From Verrucomicrobiia bacterium (GTDB lineage: Bacteria; Verrucomicrobiota; Verrucomicrobiia; Limisphaerales; UBA9464), in NCBI GenBank assembly GCA_019634635.1, contig JAHCBB010000002.1, positions 243,526 through 307,525 of the forward strand: 64,000 nucleotides of DNA. Direction: 5' to 3'. The notes under the pieces are model-generated. The model was not told the DNA's origin and did no database searches. It saw only the letters and a list, made by a program, of their open reading frames with translations. Each line of letters begins with the position of its first letter. The first letter of the stretch is position 1. The translations under genes were made by a program, and so were the position numbers. Below, piece by piece: positions 33,257 through 42,723 of this stretch.

Positions 33257-34615
33257 ATGGCGTTTCCCGTGTGCGATGAAGGATCCTCGATTCCGCGCGT
33301 CTCCCGACGACGCAGGCTGTCGGAACAGCTCGTTCTTCTACTGGTCGCCGCCGGGCTGTGTTCGACGGTGGGTTGGGCCCAGACGACCTCCGGACGTCAC
33401 TCGCCGGCATTGACTCCGGGGACCCCCGCCGAGGTGGGTCTCTCGGCGGAACGGCTTGCCCGTGTGGATGCGCTCTGTGCCGGTGCCGTCGAAGACGGGC
33501 GGGTCCCAGGTGTCGAAGCCCTGATCGCGCGGCGCGGACGGATCGTGTACCACAGAGCGTTCGGCCTCGCCGATGCGGAGGCGGGACGTCCTCTGGAAGT
33601 GGACGCCATCTACCGCATCGCGTCGCAGTCCAAGGCGATCACGGCGACCGGCGTCATGATGCTCTGGGAGGAAGGTCGCTTCCGCCTCGATGACCCGGTG
33701 TCGAAGTTCCTCCCCGAGTTCAAGAATCCCCGAGTTCTGGACACCTTCAATGAGGAGGATGGCTCCTGGACCGCGGTGCCCGCGCGGCGCGAAATCACCA
33801 TCCGGGACCTGTTGACCCACACCTCGGGACTGGGCTATGGCGTCATTGATGGAGACCCCCGCTTCAAGGCGATCTACCAGAAGGCGGGCATTGTGGATCT
33901 GTTCACCACCCGGCCGGTCACCCTCGCGGAAAACACCCGCCGCCTCGCGGAACTGCCCCTGCATCATCACCCCGGCGAGAAGTTTACCTATGGGGAGGGG
34001 CTCGACGTCCTCGGCCGGTTCATCGAGGTGGTCTCAGGGCAGCCGTTCGACGTGTTCCTGCAGGAGCGACTGTTTGGCCCGCTCGGCATGAAGGACACCG
34101 GATTCTACCTCCCGGCGGACAAGGCCGCGCGGCTGGTGCCGGTGCAACGGCCGGAGAATGGCCGCTGGGTTCGGATGCCGGTCACGTTCTATGACCCGGA
34201 CTATCCGATCACCGGCGCGAAATCCTTCTTCTCCGGCGGCGCGGGATTGTGCAGCACCGCACGGGACTACGCGACATTCCTGCAAATGTATCTCAATGGC
34301 GGGGAACTCAATGGCGTGCGGATCCTCAGCCGCACCACCGTGGAAACGATCCAAAAGGAGCAGGTCGCACAGAATCTCTGGGGGGGCGGCGACAAGCACT
34401 ACGGACTGGCCTTCGGGGTGGTCACGGAGAAGGGGCAGGCCCGCGGCGGAGAGGGCAGTCCCGGGACCTTTGACTGGGGCGGATACTTCAACACCCAGTA
34501 TTTCGCCGACCCGCGCGAACAGCTCATCGGGATCCTCATGAAACAGACGCAGGGCGCCAGTGACGATACCTCCTGGCGGTTCCGGCTTCTGGTGGGTCAG
34601 TCGGTGGATGACTGA
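33257..34615 (+). CDS. Serine hydrolase, class C beta-lactamase/EstB family, secreted
   Basis: 452 residues from MAFPVCDEGSSIPRVS; ATG 33233 is a possible alternative. A basic RRRRLS start and hydrophobic LVLLLVAAGLC form a signal peptide. The nucleophile motif S-x-x-K is in RIASQSKAIT. The Tyr motif is YGEGLDVLGRFIEV, of the YxxxxDVLG form seen in EstB-type esterases rather than the YxN of true class C lactamases. Later blocks GGAGLCSTARDYATFLQMYL and WGGYFNTQYF fit the family. Probably an esterase or peptidase rather than an antibiotic-resistance enzyme. It ends 6 bp from the convergent pyrC stop. Confidence 0.88.
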   Translation: MAFPVCDEGSSIPRVSRRRRLSEQLVLLLVAAGLCSTVGWAQTTSGRHSPALTPGTPAEVGLSAERLARVDALCAGAVEDGRVPGVEALIARRGRIVYHRAFGLADAEAGRPLEVDAIYRIASQSKAITATGVMMLWEEGRFRLDDPVSKFLPEFKNPRVLDTFNEEDGSWTAVPARREITIRDLLTHTSGLGYGVIDGDPRFKAIYQKAGIVDLFTTRPVTLAENTRRLAELPLHHHPGEKFTYGEGLDVLGRFIEVVSGQPFDVFLQERLFGPLGMKDTGFYLPADKAARLVPVQRPENGRWVRMPVTFYDPDYPITGAKSFFSGGAGLCSTARDYATFLQMYLNGGELNGVRILSRTTVETIQKEQVAQNLWGGGDKHYGLAFGVVTEKGQARGGEGSPGTFDWGGYFNTQYFADPREQLIGILMKQTQGASDDTSWRFRLLVGQSVDD

Positions 34616-34621
34616 TCGGGC

Positions 34622-36016
34622 TCACGGGGTCTGAACGGGTTCCGGCAGCTCCGGGTCCCGCCAGGCCACACGACCACCGACAACGGTCAGGACCGGGCGT
34701 CCCCGCAGCCGCCAGCCATGGAACGGGTTGTTGCGGGAACGACTGGCCGTGTCGGATCGGTCACAAGTCCATTCCCGGTCGGGGTGGAACACGGTCACGT
34801 CCGCCGGCCCGCCAACGCGCAGCTCGCCCCGGCCGTCGCGGAGGTTCAGCAGCCGGGCGGGCTGACAGGTCAGCTTGGCAAGCAGTTCCGGGAGCGGCAG
34901 CCGTCCGGAGTGGAGGAGGGCCATCAGGGACAGCGCCAGTTCCACTTCCAGCCCCACGATGCCGAACGGGGCCTGATCGAACTCGACGTCCTTGTCCGAA
35001 TCGGTGTGAGGCGCGTGGTCGCTGGCGATGATCGCCAGCGTGCCGTCGGCGAGTCCGTCGAGGATCGCCGCGCGATCCGCCGCCGATCGCAGCGGCGGAT
35101 TCATCTTGAAGTGCGTGTGGTAGGCGGGCCACGCAGGCAGGGGTTGCCCACCGAAGAATGCGGCCGCGAGGCAGGCCCCGTCGCCGTTCCAGAAGACCTC
35201 GCTGCCCGACAGCGCGGCATCGGTGAGGGTAAAGTGGTGCGGACAGGCCTCGCCGCTGACCGGGACGTTGCGGGCACGCGCCTCCCGGAGCAGGCGCACG
35301 CTCCCGGCCGCGCTCAGGTGCTGGCAGTGGATGGGGGTGCCGGTCAGTTCCGCGAGGACGATGTTGCGCGCCACAATGATCTCCTCGCCGGACGCGGGCC
35401 ATCCGCGCAGGCCCAGGACGGCGGAATGAAGCCCCTCATGCATCACCCCATCCGCCACCAACCCGTAATCCTGGCAGTGGTCCATTACTGGCAGATCAAA
35501 CATCCTGGCGTACTCGCACGCCCGGCGCATCAGATCGTTGTTCTGGATGCAGTGTCCGTCGTCGGTGAGCGCCACGACACCCGCCTTCGCGAGCGCCCCG
35601 ATCGGGGCAAGTTCCTCGCCGGCGATCGAGCGGGTGAGCGCGCCGCTGACCTCGACCCGGACGGCGGCGCCCTGCGCCCGGTCCTGGATCAGGGCGACCG
35701 TGCCGGAGTTGTCCACGGCCGGCCTCGTGTTCGGCATGCAGACCACCGTGGTGAATCCGCCCCGGGCCGCCGCGAGGGCGCCGCTGTGGGTGTCCTCCTT
35801 GTGCGTCTGACCCGGTTCCCTGAGGTGGACGTGCAGGTCAATCAGTCCCGGGCAGACCACGTGGCCGGCGACATCGAGCACCGGGATGTCGGGCGGCGGA
35901 GCGATGCAGGGGGCCACCGCGGCCACGCGGCCCTCCTGGAGAAGCACATCGGCTGTCTGGTCCAGTCCGGAGGCCGGATCCACGACCCGTCCTCCCCGCA
36001 GCAGCAGCGTGTTCAT
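34622..36016 (-). CDS. pyrC: Dihydroorotase
   Basis: 464 residues. It cyclises carbamoyl-aspartate to dihydroorotate in pyrimidine synthesis. The class I dihydroorotase metal motif is PGLIDLHVHLREPGQTHKED, followed by FTTVVCMPNTRP, MDHCQD, HCQHLS and the Asp in ASDHAPH. No other pyrimidine gene is adjacent; carA, which supplies carbamoyl phosphate, lies about 7 kb away on the other strand. Confidence 0.93.
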   Translation of the reverse strand: MNTLLLRGGRVVDPASGLDQTADVLLQEGRVAAVAPCIAPPPDIPVLDVAGHVVCPGLIDLHVHLREPGQTHKEDTHSGALAAARGGFTTVVCMPNTRPAVDNSGTVALIQDRAQGAAVRVEVSGALTRSIAGEELAPIGALAKAGVVALTDDGHCIQNNDLMRRACEYARMFDLPVMDHCQDYGLVADGVMHEGLHSAVLGLRGWPASGEEIIVARNIVLAELTGTPIHCQHLSAAGSVRLLREARARNVPVSGEACPHHFTLTDAALSGSEVFWNGDGACLAAAFFGGQPLPAWPAYHTHFKMNPPLRSAADRAAILDGLADGTLAIIASDHAPHTDSDKDVEFDQAPFGIVGLEVELALSLMALLHSGRLPLPELLAKLTCQPARLLNLRDGRGELRVGGPADVTVFHPDREWTCDRSDTASRSRNNPFHGWRLRGRPVLTVVGGRVAWRDPELPEPVQTP

Positions 36017-36276
36017 GCGGCATGGACGCTATCCGGAAGCGGGTGGTGGAACAACTCCGGTGCATTCCGGAATGCCGGGTGGGGTGGCTCCCGGGACCCG
36101 CAACGCCTCGACGGGGGCGGACCCGAATGGTGCCTTTCCCCGTGTCCCTGGCACTTGGGGCCATACGCAGGATGGAAACCTCCGGTCGGACGACGACGAT
36201 GCGTTCTGACGTGACAGGACCGGCCGGCACCCCAGGGTGCGGTTGGAGAAGACCGGAAGGCGGGGGCGTCCATCAA

Positions 36277-36732
36277 TTATTCGCAGGCACGGGCGGATTT
36301 CATGATATCAATGCTGCTCCCGGTCTCGAGGAACGATTTAAGGCTTGAGAGCACGAGTGGCCAGCCCTTGGAGATCCTGCCCTGCATCGCCGAATCGCCC
36401 TTGAAGTTGCCGTGAATGACCGTAAGGCGCACCAGATCGTCAATGGGTTGGAGATCGAGGGTCACCACGGAGGCATCGTCCGGGTTCTCGGGATCCATCC
36501 ATGACAGGACCAGGCGGGTGGGCGGTTTGCTCTCCAGAATCTCGCCGAAGACGTAGAGAGGATCACTGTCCTGTTCGTTCACATGCTCCCATCTGGAGCC
36601 CTTTGCCCAGTCGGAACGATTGATCATTCCGCCCCAATACTGGCGGGTTTGCGCGGGATCGGTCAGGGCTTCCCAGAGTTTGACCGGGGTGGTGCGGATG
36701 TACGTGATGTAAACGAATTCAGGTTTTTCCAT
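36277..36732 (-). CDS. SRPBCC/AHSA1 domain protein of an ArsR operon
   Basis: 151 residues of one START-like SRPBCC domain: YITYIRTTPVKLWEALTDPA, GSRWEHV, LVLSWMDPEN and the C-terminal helix GWPLVLSSLKSFLETG. AHSA1-like proteins of this type bind hydrophobic ligands, but the ligand is unknown. Its start overlaps the arsR-type regulator end by 14 bp, so both are on one transcript and probably translationally coupled. Confidence 0.9.
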   Translation of the reverse strand: MEKPEFVYITYIRTTPVKLWEALTDPAQTRQYWGGMINRSDWAKGSRWEHVNEQDSDPLYVFGEILESKPPTRLVLSWMDPENPDDASVVTLDLQPIDDLVRLTVIHGNFKGDSAMQGRISKGWPLVLSSLKSFLETGSSIDIMKSARACE

Positions 36733-37054
36733 GGTGGTGTTCCTTGTTGCCGGCTTCGAGATTCATCTTCAGAGCCCGCAGCCCTTGCAGGCGGGCGCGC
36801 TCATATTTTTCAATCCAGCGCCCGTAAATCTCGTGCAACGGGACCGGGTTGAGATAGTGCAGTTTCTCCCTTCCGTGCCAGAGGGTGGCGACGAGGTTTG
36901 CCGCCTCCAGGAGCGCAAGATGCTTGGTCACGGCCTGCCGCGACATGTCCAGCTGCGCACAGAGTTGGGTCAGGCTCTGGCCGTTGTCCTCATGAAGTGC
37001 ATCCAAAAGCTTCCGGCGGCTTTCGTCCGCCAAGGCCTTGAACACTGCGTCCAT
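36719..37054 (-). CDS. ArsR-family transcriptional repressor
   Basis: 111 residues from MDAVFKALADESRRKLLDAL. A winged helix-turn-helix (SLTQLCAQLDMSRQAVTKHLALLEAANLV split over residues 27-55) is followed by a C-terminal helix. It has no metal-binding cysteines of the SmtB/ArsR sensor type, so it belongs to the SRPBCC-linked subgroup. An in-frame ATG at 37087 would encode the palindrome as MQLFGCI and is rejected because that sequence is better explained as the operator. Confidence 0.9.
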   Translation of the reverse strand: MDAVFKALADESRRKLLDALHEDNGQSLTQLCAQLDMSRQAVTKHLALLEAANLVATLWHGREKLHYLNPVPLHEIYGRWIEKYERARLQGLRALKMNLEAGNKEHHHGKT

Positions 37055-37067
37055 CGGGAGACACGAT

Positions 37068-37087
37068 ATGCAACCGAATAGTTGCAT
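37068..37087. promoter_or_regulatory. Probable ArsR operator palindrome
   Basis: ATGCAAC-N6-GTTGCAT, a perfect 7-bp inverted repeat, ends 13 bp upstream of the repressor ATG. Palindromes of this GCAACC...GGTTGC form are commonly found before ArsR/SRPBCC operons, so autorepression is inferred. Confidence 0.7.
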
Positions 37088-37383
37088 GTCAAGCGCTGAG
37101 GGGAAAGGGAGGTGTGCCGCGAAGGGATCGGCAGGGGCGACGCCGAATTGAGGGCAATCCATGGACGATGCAGCCGGCGCGGTAGGTCGGCGTCTGGCTC
37201 TGCCGTCCCCCCGCGGAGAGCGTCGGCAAGGCATCGGCGCCTAAAAATCCGCCGGCCAATATCGCGGGATTCGATTGCAGCCGGCTGCTGCCGAAGCGGC
37301 GTGAACTCTTCGGAACCTAACCGTCCGGAATCCCAGGCTTGCGCCCGGTCGGCCGACTGGCTTTGCTTTGCCTCGGGCCGGAT
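37088..37383. other. Non-coding region between the arsR operator and tRNA-Gly
   Basis: About 296 bp. It should contain the arsR and tRNA promoters. I see no gene, hairpin or strong promoter consensus that I would defend. Confidence 0.45.
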
Positions 37384-37457
37384 GCGGGCGTAGCTCAATG
37401 GTAGAGCGCCAGTCTTCCAAACTGGTTACGAGGGTTCGATTCCCTTCGCCCGCTCCA
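37384..37457 (+). tRNA. tRNA-Gly (anticodon TCC), CCA encoded
   Basis: Acceptor GCGGGCG pairs with CGCCCGC, the D arm contains AGCTCAATGGTAGAGC, the anticodon stem is CCAGT/ACTGG with TCC at 37416-37418, the T arm is GAGGG-TTCGATT-CCCTT, and the 3' end is T plus CCA. Confidence 0.97.
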
Positions 37458-37738
37458 AATTCTTTCGGGCGCCGACTGTTGTCCCGGCCGGCTCTGGAAG
37501 GCTCTGAATCTTGCGAGTTGGGGGCAGGTCATGGAGTGCGCCAGTCCTCTGGCGCTTTTCCTTCGGAATGTTGGTGGGGTGGGGCCGGGGGCGGAACGTC
37601 ATGCGTGGGCGGGGTGGTGCCCGGGGGGAAAGCGGTGGAGGGCCACCGCAGTCCAAGGCGCTTCGCGTGGAGCCCATCAATTTTGACCTTTTGGGGCGGG
37701 ACCGGGAATGGTTGTCTTTCGACCAAGTTCCAAGTTCC

Positions 37739-38932
37739 ATGATCCGTCTCCTCTCCCTCATCCTCGCTTCCCATGTTGCCTTCAATCTGCCGGCGGCGGA
37801 CCTGCAGTCCTTCCAGGGCTCTTGGGTCATCACCGAGGCGGAATTCGATGGGGCGCCGGTGCCGGGAGGGGAGTTGTTGTCAGCGGTTCTCACGATCGAG
37901 GACGGACGCTATGGCTTCCTGATGGGTGATCTGCAGGCCCGGGGTACGGTGACGCTTGACGCTTCGAGATCGCCCGCGGTGATGGTGTTCGAGGAGACCG
38001 ACGGCCCCAACGTCGGTCGCCAGCTCCGCGGTGTGGCCGAGCTGGCCGCAGAGGGCTGGCGCGCGTGTTATGCGATGGGCGAGGGCGGGATCCCGGATGG
38101 GTTCAAGACCGAACCCGGCAGCGGACGCCTCCTCCTGCGCTATGCTCGCAAGCCCGGGACCCGCACGGCCGGACCCCTCCGGGTCCTGCTGGTCACGGGA
38201 GGCTGCTGCCACGACTACGCGACCCAGAAGGAACTGCTCAAGGCCGGCCTTGAATCCCGGGCCAACGTCCGCGTGGACATCGTTTATTCACCCGACACCA
38301 GCACCCGGCCGCCGCTCGCCATCCTGGGAAATCCGGACTACGCACAGGGGTATGACGTGGTCCTGCACGATGAATGCGCGGCGGATGTCAATGATCCGGA
38401 GGTGGTCCGGGGCGTTCTGGCACCGCATCGGAAGGGGATCCCCGGGGTCAATCTTCATTGCGCCATGCACAGCTACCGGACGGGCAATCCCGGACAGGCT
38501 GCCACGCCGGGCACGCCCCACGCGCTGTGGTTCGAATACCTGGGGCTGCAGTCCAGCGGCCACGGCCCGCAGAAGCCGATTGAGCTGACGTTCACCGATC
38601 CGGTCCATCCGATCACCCGCGGCATGACCGCGTGGACCACGATCAACGAGGAACTCTACAACAATGTGAAGGTCTGGGAGTCCGCCCAGCCACTGGTGCA
38701 GGGCCGTCAGGGGGACGGGGATCGCCCCGGACAAAACAATGCGATCGTGGCCTGGACCCACGAGTATGGTCCGGCGAAGGCCCGGGTCTTCTCGACAACC
38801 CTGGGCCACAACAACGACACGGTGGCGGATGCCCGCTATCTGGACCTGGTGACCCGTGGCCTGCTCTGGGCCTGCGGACGCCTGCAGGAAGACGGGAGAC
38901 CGGCGGTGGGCGCCGGGGCAGGCGGGCAATAG
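37739..38932 (+). CDS. TIGR03067 lipocalin-like domain fused to ThuA-like domain
   Basis: 397 residues. MIRLLSLILASHVAFNLPAA is a signal peptide. Residues about 20-135 match the TIGR03067 pattern of Planctomycetes/Verrucomicrobia (LQSFQGSWVITEAEFDGAPV ... GSGRLLLRYARK). Residues about 140-385 are a ThuA-like class I glutamine-amidotransferase fold: VLLVTGGCCHDYATQKELL, PHRKGIPGVNLHCAMHSY and VFSTTLGHNNDT. ThuA-like domains act in sugar utilisation (trehalose keto-derivatives) and are widespread in secreted verrucomicrobial proteins. An in-frame upstream extension to 37511 lacks a signal peptide and is rejected. Confidence 0.88.
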   Translation: MIRLLSLILASHVAFNLPAADLQSFQGSWVITEAEFDGAPVPGGELLSAVLTIEDGRYGFLMGDLQARGTVTLDASRSPAVMVFEETDGPNVGRQLRGVAELAAEGWRACYAMGEGGIPDGFKTEPGSGRLLLRYARKPGTRTAGPLRVLLVTGGCCHDYATQKELLKAGLESRANVRVDIVYSPDTSTRPPLAILGNPDYAQGYDVVLHDECAADVNDPEVVRGVLAPHRKGIPGVNLHCAMHSYRTGNPGQAATPGTPHALWFEYLGLQSSGHGPQKPIELTFTDPVHPITRGMTAWTTINEELYNNVKVWESAQPLVQGRQGDGDRPGQNNAIVAWTHEYGPAKARVFSTTLGHNNDTVADARYLDLVTRGLLWACGRLQEDGRPAVGAGAGGQ

Positions 38933-38956
38933 CTTGAAATTACAGGGCGCACGGGG

Positions 38957-40573
38957 CTACCGGCGCCGCAGGCGAAGGGCATCGAGATCGAACCACGCTT
39001 CACCGCGGTCGGCCCGGATCTCGAGGACAAATTCCACCTCAGCGTCGTCCTCGAGCTCAAATTCGTAATGGAGCGGCGTCCAGTCCGTGTCGCCGGACAG
39101 CGATTGCTGGCGGTCGGCACCGCTGATGCGCAATCCCGCCCCCCGGCCTGGCATGCCGGGCGCCACGGTGAGGGACTTCGTGCGCGCCAAACCCTCCAGC
39201 ACGTATTCGCCTGGGGGCAGGACTTGTGAGGTCCGGTAGGAGGCCACGGTGCCTCTTCGCCGGGCTTCCAGATGTAGGGTCCTTCGTCCGTCCTCAGTCC
39301 GTTCGTCCAGGATCGCGGCGCCCTGTTGCGGGCGCGGATGCCATCCGGTCAGGGGCTCGGGAGGCATCGGTGCGGACTGCATTGCGGCGAGGGCGGCGTC
39401 CGGCGGGAGCCCAAGTTGCCGCCGCACATTGCGGATGCGCGCCGCGATGCGGTTGGACTGTTTGCGGAACTCGCGGGACCAGGACGGATGTTGTTCTGAG
39501 GAGTTTCCGGCCAGCACCGGCAGCAGCTGCGCCTCAACCAGGGCGAGATGGTTCGACATCCACTGCCACGTGAACTGCCGCTCCAGCAAGTTGGTGAGCT
39601 TCCGCCCATACCGGTCCCGAAATTCCGGCACCTCCAAGACCCGGCGCGCGATCAGCCCCTGCCAGTCCGGATTCACTGGAGCTCCCGGATCCGCAAACAA
39701 CTGGTCCATTCCGTGCGGGATGAACACCGCGCGGCCGCTGACGGGGTCGAAGTAGATGCGGTAGTTGTTGCGGTTGCGTCCGTAGCCGTCCCAGTCGTCG
39801 GTCAAGGCCTGGATCGCGAGACAGGTGAGGAACCGGTCCACGTCCAGAACCTGCTCCAGGGAGGCCCCGCGTTTCGCCACCGGAGTGGTGGCGGCGCGGC
39901 GAAGCGCCCGGAGATCGGAATGATCCGCCGGTCCCTTCCCGGTGTCGCGCTCCAGCCGGGCGTCCACATCCTGCAGGAAGCCGCCATCATACAGGTTGCC
40001 CGGGGCGGGATTGCCGGACGGGAATTGACGGCGGAGAAAGAAGGCATCGTATCCCTCCTTGAGAACATACACACCGAGGTCGCGTCCGTTCAGCCGCACC
40101 CGGGCATGGCCGGAAAGCGCCGTGGGCACTCCGGCCTCGCGATGCAGCCGGCTGGCCAGAAACTCCGAGGTCAGGGAGTCGTCCTGGGCGGAATTGTTGA
40201 GATGCAGCTTTTCGAGGCCGGAACACCGCTGACCCTTGACGAACTTGTCGAAGTTCAGCGTCAGCGCAGGACGATCGTCAAAGTCGCGGAAGCTGCCCGC
40301 CGCCCCCTTGAGGTGGATGCCGACCCGGGTGTAGCGGACGCCGTCAACCCGGACTTCGGCCGGGACGTAGCTCCGCGGCTCGTGGCGCAGGCGGTCGGCA
40401 TCATCCGGCGCCACGGTGATCTCAAACGTGGGCACGGGCCCGGCGAAGAGTGCCGCGGCCGCGGCCTCGCGGCCGGAGGCGGCGTGGAGGCCGGCGCCGG
40501 CCGCGAGCCATGCGGCCAGGAGGATCCAGACGACTCCCACGGTGGCGCACGGAGGACGCATGGACATTCGCAT
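38957..40573 (-). CDS. CotH kinase-family secreted protein with C-terminal binding domain
   Basis: 538 residues from MRMSMRPPCATVGVVW (an ATG at 40603 would add 10 residues). Signal peptide: WILLAAWLAAGAGLHAASG. The CotH core follows: RVGIHLKGAAGSF, LTLNFDKFVKGQ, KLHLNNSAQDDS, LGVYVLKEGYD, DWDGYGRNRNNYRIYFD and FIPHGMDQLFAD. CotH proteins are divergent kinases that phosphorylate secreted or coat proteins. The region after about residue 430 looks like a jelly-roll carbohydrate-binding module (PGEYVLEGLARTKS ... WFDLDALRLRR). It lies about 66 bp downstream of leuD. Confidence 0.88.
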   Translation of the reverse strand: MRMSMRPPCATVGVVWILLAAWLAAGAGLHAASGREAAAAALFAGPVPTFEITVAPDDADRLRHEPRSYVPAEVRVDGVRYTRVGIHLKGAAGSFRDFDDRPALTLNFDKFVKGQRCSGLEKLHLNNSAQDDSLTSEFLASRLHREAGVPTALSGHARVRLNGRDLGVYVLKEGYDAFFLRRQFPSGNPAPGNLYDGGFLQDVDARLERDTGKGPADHSDLRALRRAATTPVAKRGASLEQVLDVDRFLTCLAIQALTDDWDGYGRNRNNYRIYFDPVSGRAVFIPHGMDQLFADPGAPVNPDWQGLIARRVLEVPEFRDRYGRKLTNLLERQFTWQWMSNHLALVEAQLLPVLAGNSSEQHPSWSREFRKQSNRIAARIRNVRRQLGLPPDAALAAMQSAPMPPEPLTGWHPRPQQGAAILDERTEDGRRTLHLEARRRGTVASYRTSQVLPPGEYVLEGLARTKSLTVAPGMPGRGAGLRISGADRQQSLSGDTDWTPLHYEFELEDDAEVEFVLEIRADRGEAWFDLDALRLRRR

Positions 40574-40639
40574 GATCAACGGTCCCTCGTTGTCGCAGTT
40601 CAAGCAACGAACGGGTGACGACGTCTCGTGCGCGACCCG

Positions 40640-41209
40640 CTACGCAGGGGTCCCTGCAGCGCGGGTCGGGATCATGCCGGTCCGGCGGGCATAATCGAAA
40701 ATTCCCCCGGCATCCACCACCGGTCGCACTTCGCCAAGGGGCTTCAGTGCGTAGGTCTGTCCGGTCCCATGGTGTCGGATGAGGTTCGCATCAATGTCCA
40801 CGGTGGCGACGTCCCCGGTCTTGAAGACCTCGCACAGGCGGTCCACGCACTCGATCGGGTATAGTTCCCCGGTCGCGATGCAGTTGCGGAAGAAGATGCG
40901 GGCGAAGCTTTCGGCGACCACGCACTGGCATTCGGCGGCGCCCATGGCGATCGGGGCATGCTCGCGGGAGCTGCCGCAGCCGAAGTTGCGTCCGGAGATC
41001 ACGATGGGGTAGGGGGTGTCCATCTGTCCCGCGGCGACGAAGCGCACCGGGTACGCATCGTCGGGGAGTCCGCACAGGGCGAAGCTGCCGAGCTTCTCAT
41101 ATTCGTCGGGGATTGTGGGGACGAGGTTCAGGTACTGCGCGGGGATGATCTGGTCGGTGTCAATGTTGTCGCGGACGACATAGACCGGACCGGTGAACGT
41201 GCTCTGCAT
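40640..41209 (-). CDS. leuD: 3-isopropylmalate dehydratase small subunit
   Basis: 189 residues from MQSTFTGPVYVVRDNIDTDQ. With LeuC it isomerises 2-isopropylmalate in leucine synthesis. The family signature GRNFGCGSSREHAP and the ending loop NLIRH are present. leuC is not in the window, and the neighbour is a CotH protein, so the subunits must be encoded apart or leuC lies elsewhere. Confidence 0.93.
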   Translation of the reverse strand: MQSTFTGPVYVVRDNIDTDQIIPAQYLNLVPTIPDEYEKLGSFALCGLPDDAYPVRFVAAGQMDTPYPIVISGRNFGCGSSREHAPIAMGAAECQCVVAESFARIFFRNCIATGELYPIECVDRLCEVFKTGDVATVDIDANLIRHHGTGQTYALKPLGEVRPVVDAGGIFDYARRTGMIPTRAAGTPA

Positions 41210-41319
41210 GGCCGGACCAGTATGGCGTGGCGGGTCCCCGGCGACAATCGGGGAAGTCGGAGCGCGGTCGCGAAAACATGAGGGCTTTATCGGGGGGAGT
41301 TCCTGGCTAGGGTTCGCGC

Positions 41320-42723
41320 ATGACGTTGCGTGCATCGGTGCTGGCCGGCGGGATTCTTGTCGCGGCTCTGGGGATGGCGGCGGTGCTTTTCCCGGCGGCG
41401 GCCCTGCCGCCGGCGGTCACGGTGTCGGAAGTTCTGCCGGAAGCCACAGGGGTTGAAGTGCGGTGGCAATCGAGTCCGGGCGATCTTCGCTTCACCCTGG
41501 AAAGCCGGGAGGCCCTCGACGGGGCCGCCTGGGGGCCGGTGCCTGGCGGCGACTGGCCGGCCACCAACCGGGTGTTCCGCGATCTCCGGCCCGTCCCCGG
41601 ATCACGCTACTTCCGCGTGGTGGCGGTTCCCGGTCCGGTGGACCGGGGACGCCTCCTGGCGGCGACCCACAAGACGCGGGTGCCGCAAAGCGAGCTCCAG
41701 GTTCTGTTCACCCTGCTGGGATTTCCAATCGTCGCCGAACGGGATGTCGTGTTGTACCGGGTGCTGTACGAAACGCCCGACGCCCACGGCCTGCGCACCC
41801 AGGCCTCCGGGCTTCTGGCGGTGCCCGTGGCCCCGGAGGGCCCGCTCCCCATGGTCAGCTACCAGCATGGAACGGTCTTTGACCGGAATGATGTCCCATC
41901 GCGGCTCAACCTTGAAGGAGCGCTTGGCGCGGCCTTTGCATCCTCCGGTTATGTGGCGGTGCTGCCGGACTACCTCGGGCTTGGGGATTCGCCGGGGTTT
42001 CATCCCTACCACCACGCGGACAGCACGGCCACCTCGGTGGTGGACCTGTTGCGCGCCGTGCGGACGCTGGCGGCCTCTGAGGGGATCCCGCTCGATTCGC
42101 GGCTGTTCCTGACCGGCTACTCGCAGGGCGGGCACGCCACCCTCGCGGCCCTGCGGGAGATCGAGGCCCGGCATGCCGGGGAATTCACGGTCACCGCCTG
42201 TGCCGCGGCGGCGGGTGCGTACGATCTTTCCGGGGTGACCACGGCTGATTTTCTTTCCGGACGGCCCCGTCCGAATCCCGCCTACCTCGTCTACCTGCTG
42301 GCGGCGATGCGGGAGGTTTACGGAATGCCGAACTATCTCGACGAACCCTATGCCACAACAGTGCCGCCCCTGCTGGATGGCACCCGCGACGCTGCCGCGA
42401 TCAATGCAGTGCTGCCTGCCGATCCCACGCTGGCCCTCGCGCCGGGGGTGCGGGAGGCGCTGGTCACGGACCTGGCCCATCCGCTTCGCCTGGTCCTGCG
42501 CCGCAATGACGTGCTCGACTGGACCCCGAGGGTACCGTTGCGGCTCTACCACTGTGCCGGAGACACGGAGGTGCCGGTGGCGAACGCCCAGGTGGCGCGG
42601 GATGCCTTTGCGGAGCGAGGGGTCGCCGTGGAGTTCGTGGATCCGGCGCCAGCGGCCGACCACACCGGCTGCGTTGAGCCGACCCTCCTGTTGATCAAGG
42701 CCTGGTTCGACTCGTTTCGCTGA
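41320..42723 (+). CDS. Secreted alpha/beta hydrolase (lipase-like)
   Basis: 467 residues. MTLRASVLAGGILVAALGMA is a signal peptide. Residues about 35-105 form a beta-sandwich-like region (EVRWQSSPGDLRFTLESREA). An alpha/beta hydrolase follows: the oxyanion region MVSYQHGTVFD, the nucleophile elbow GYSQGGHA, the acid in CAGDTEVPVANA and the His in PAADHTGC. The pattern resembles secretory-lipase-like enzymes and prolyl esterases. The substrate is unknown. It faces leuD divergently with about 110 bp between. Confidence 0.85.
   Translation: MTLRASVLAGGILVAALGMAAVLFPAAALPPAVTVSEVLPEATGVEVRWQSSPGDLRFTLESREALDGAAWGPVPGGDWPATNRVFRDLRPVPGSRYFRVVAVPGPVDRGRLLAATHKTRVPQSELQVLFTLLGFPIVAERDVVLYRVLYETPDAHGLRTQASGLLAVPVAPEGPLPMVSYQHGTVFDRNDVPSRLNLEGALGAAFASSGYVAVLPDYLGLGDSPGFHPYHHADSTATSVVDLLRAVRTLAASEGIPLDSRLFLTGYSQGGHATLAALREIEARHAGEFTVTACAAAAGAYDLSGVTTADFLSGRPRPNPAYLVYLLAAMREVYGMPNYLDEPYATTVPPLLDGTRDAAAINAVLPADPTLALAPGVREALVTDLAHPLRLVLRRNDVLDWTPRVPLRLYHCAGDTEVPVANAQVARDAFAERGVAVEFVDPAPAADHTGCVEPTLLLIKAWFDSFR

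Noticed and set aside
34718..36214. Plus-strand frame of 498 codons opposite pyrC
   Set aside because: Shadow of dihydroorotase; the minus strand carries all the metal-binding motifs.
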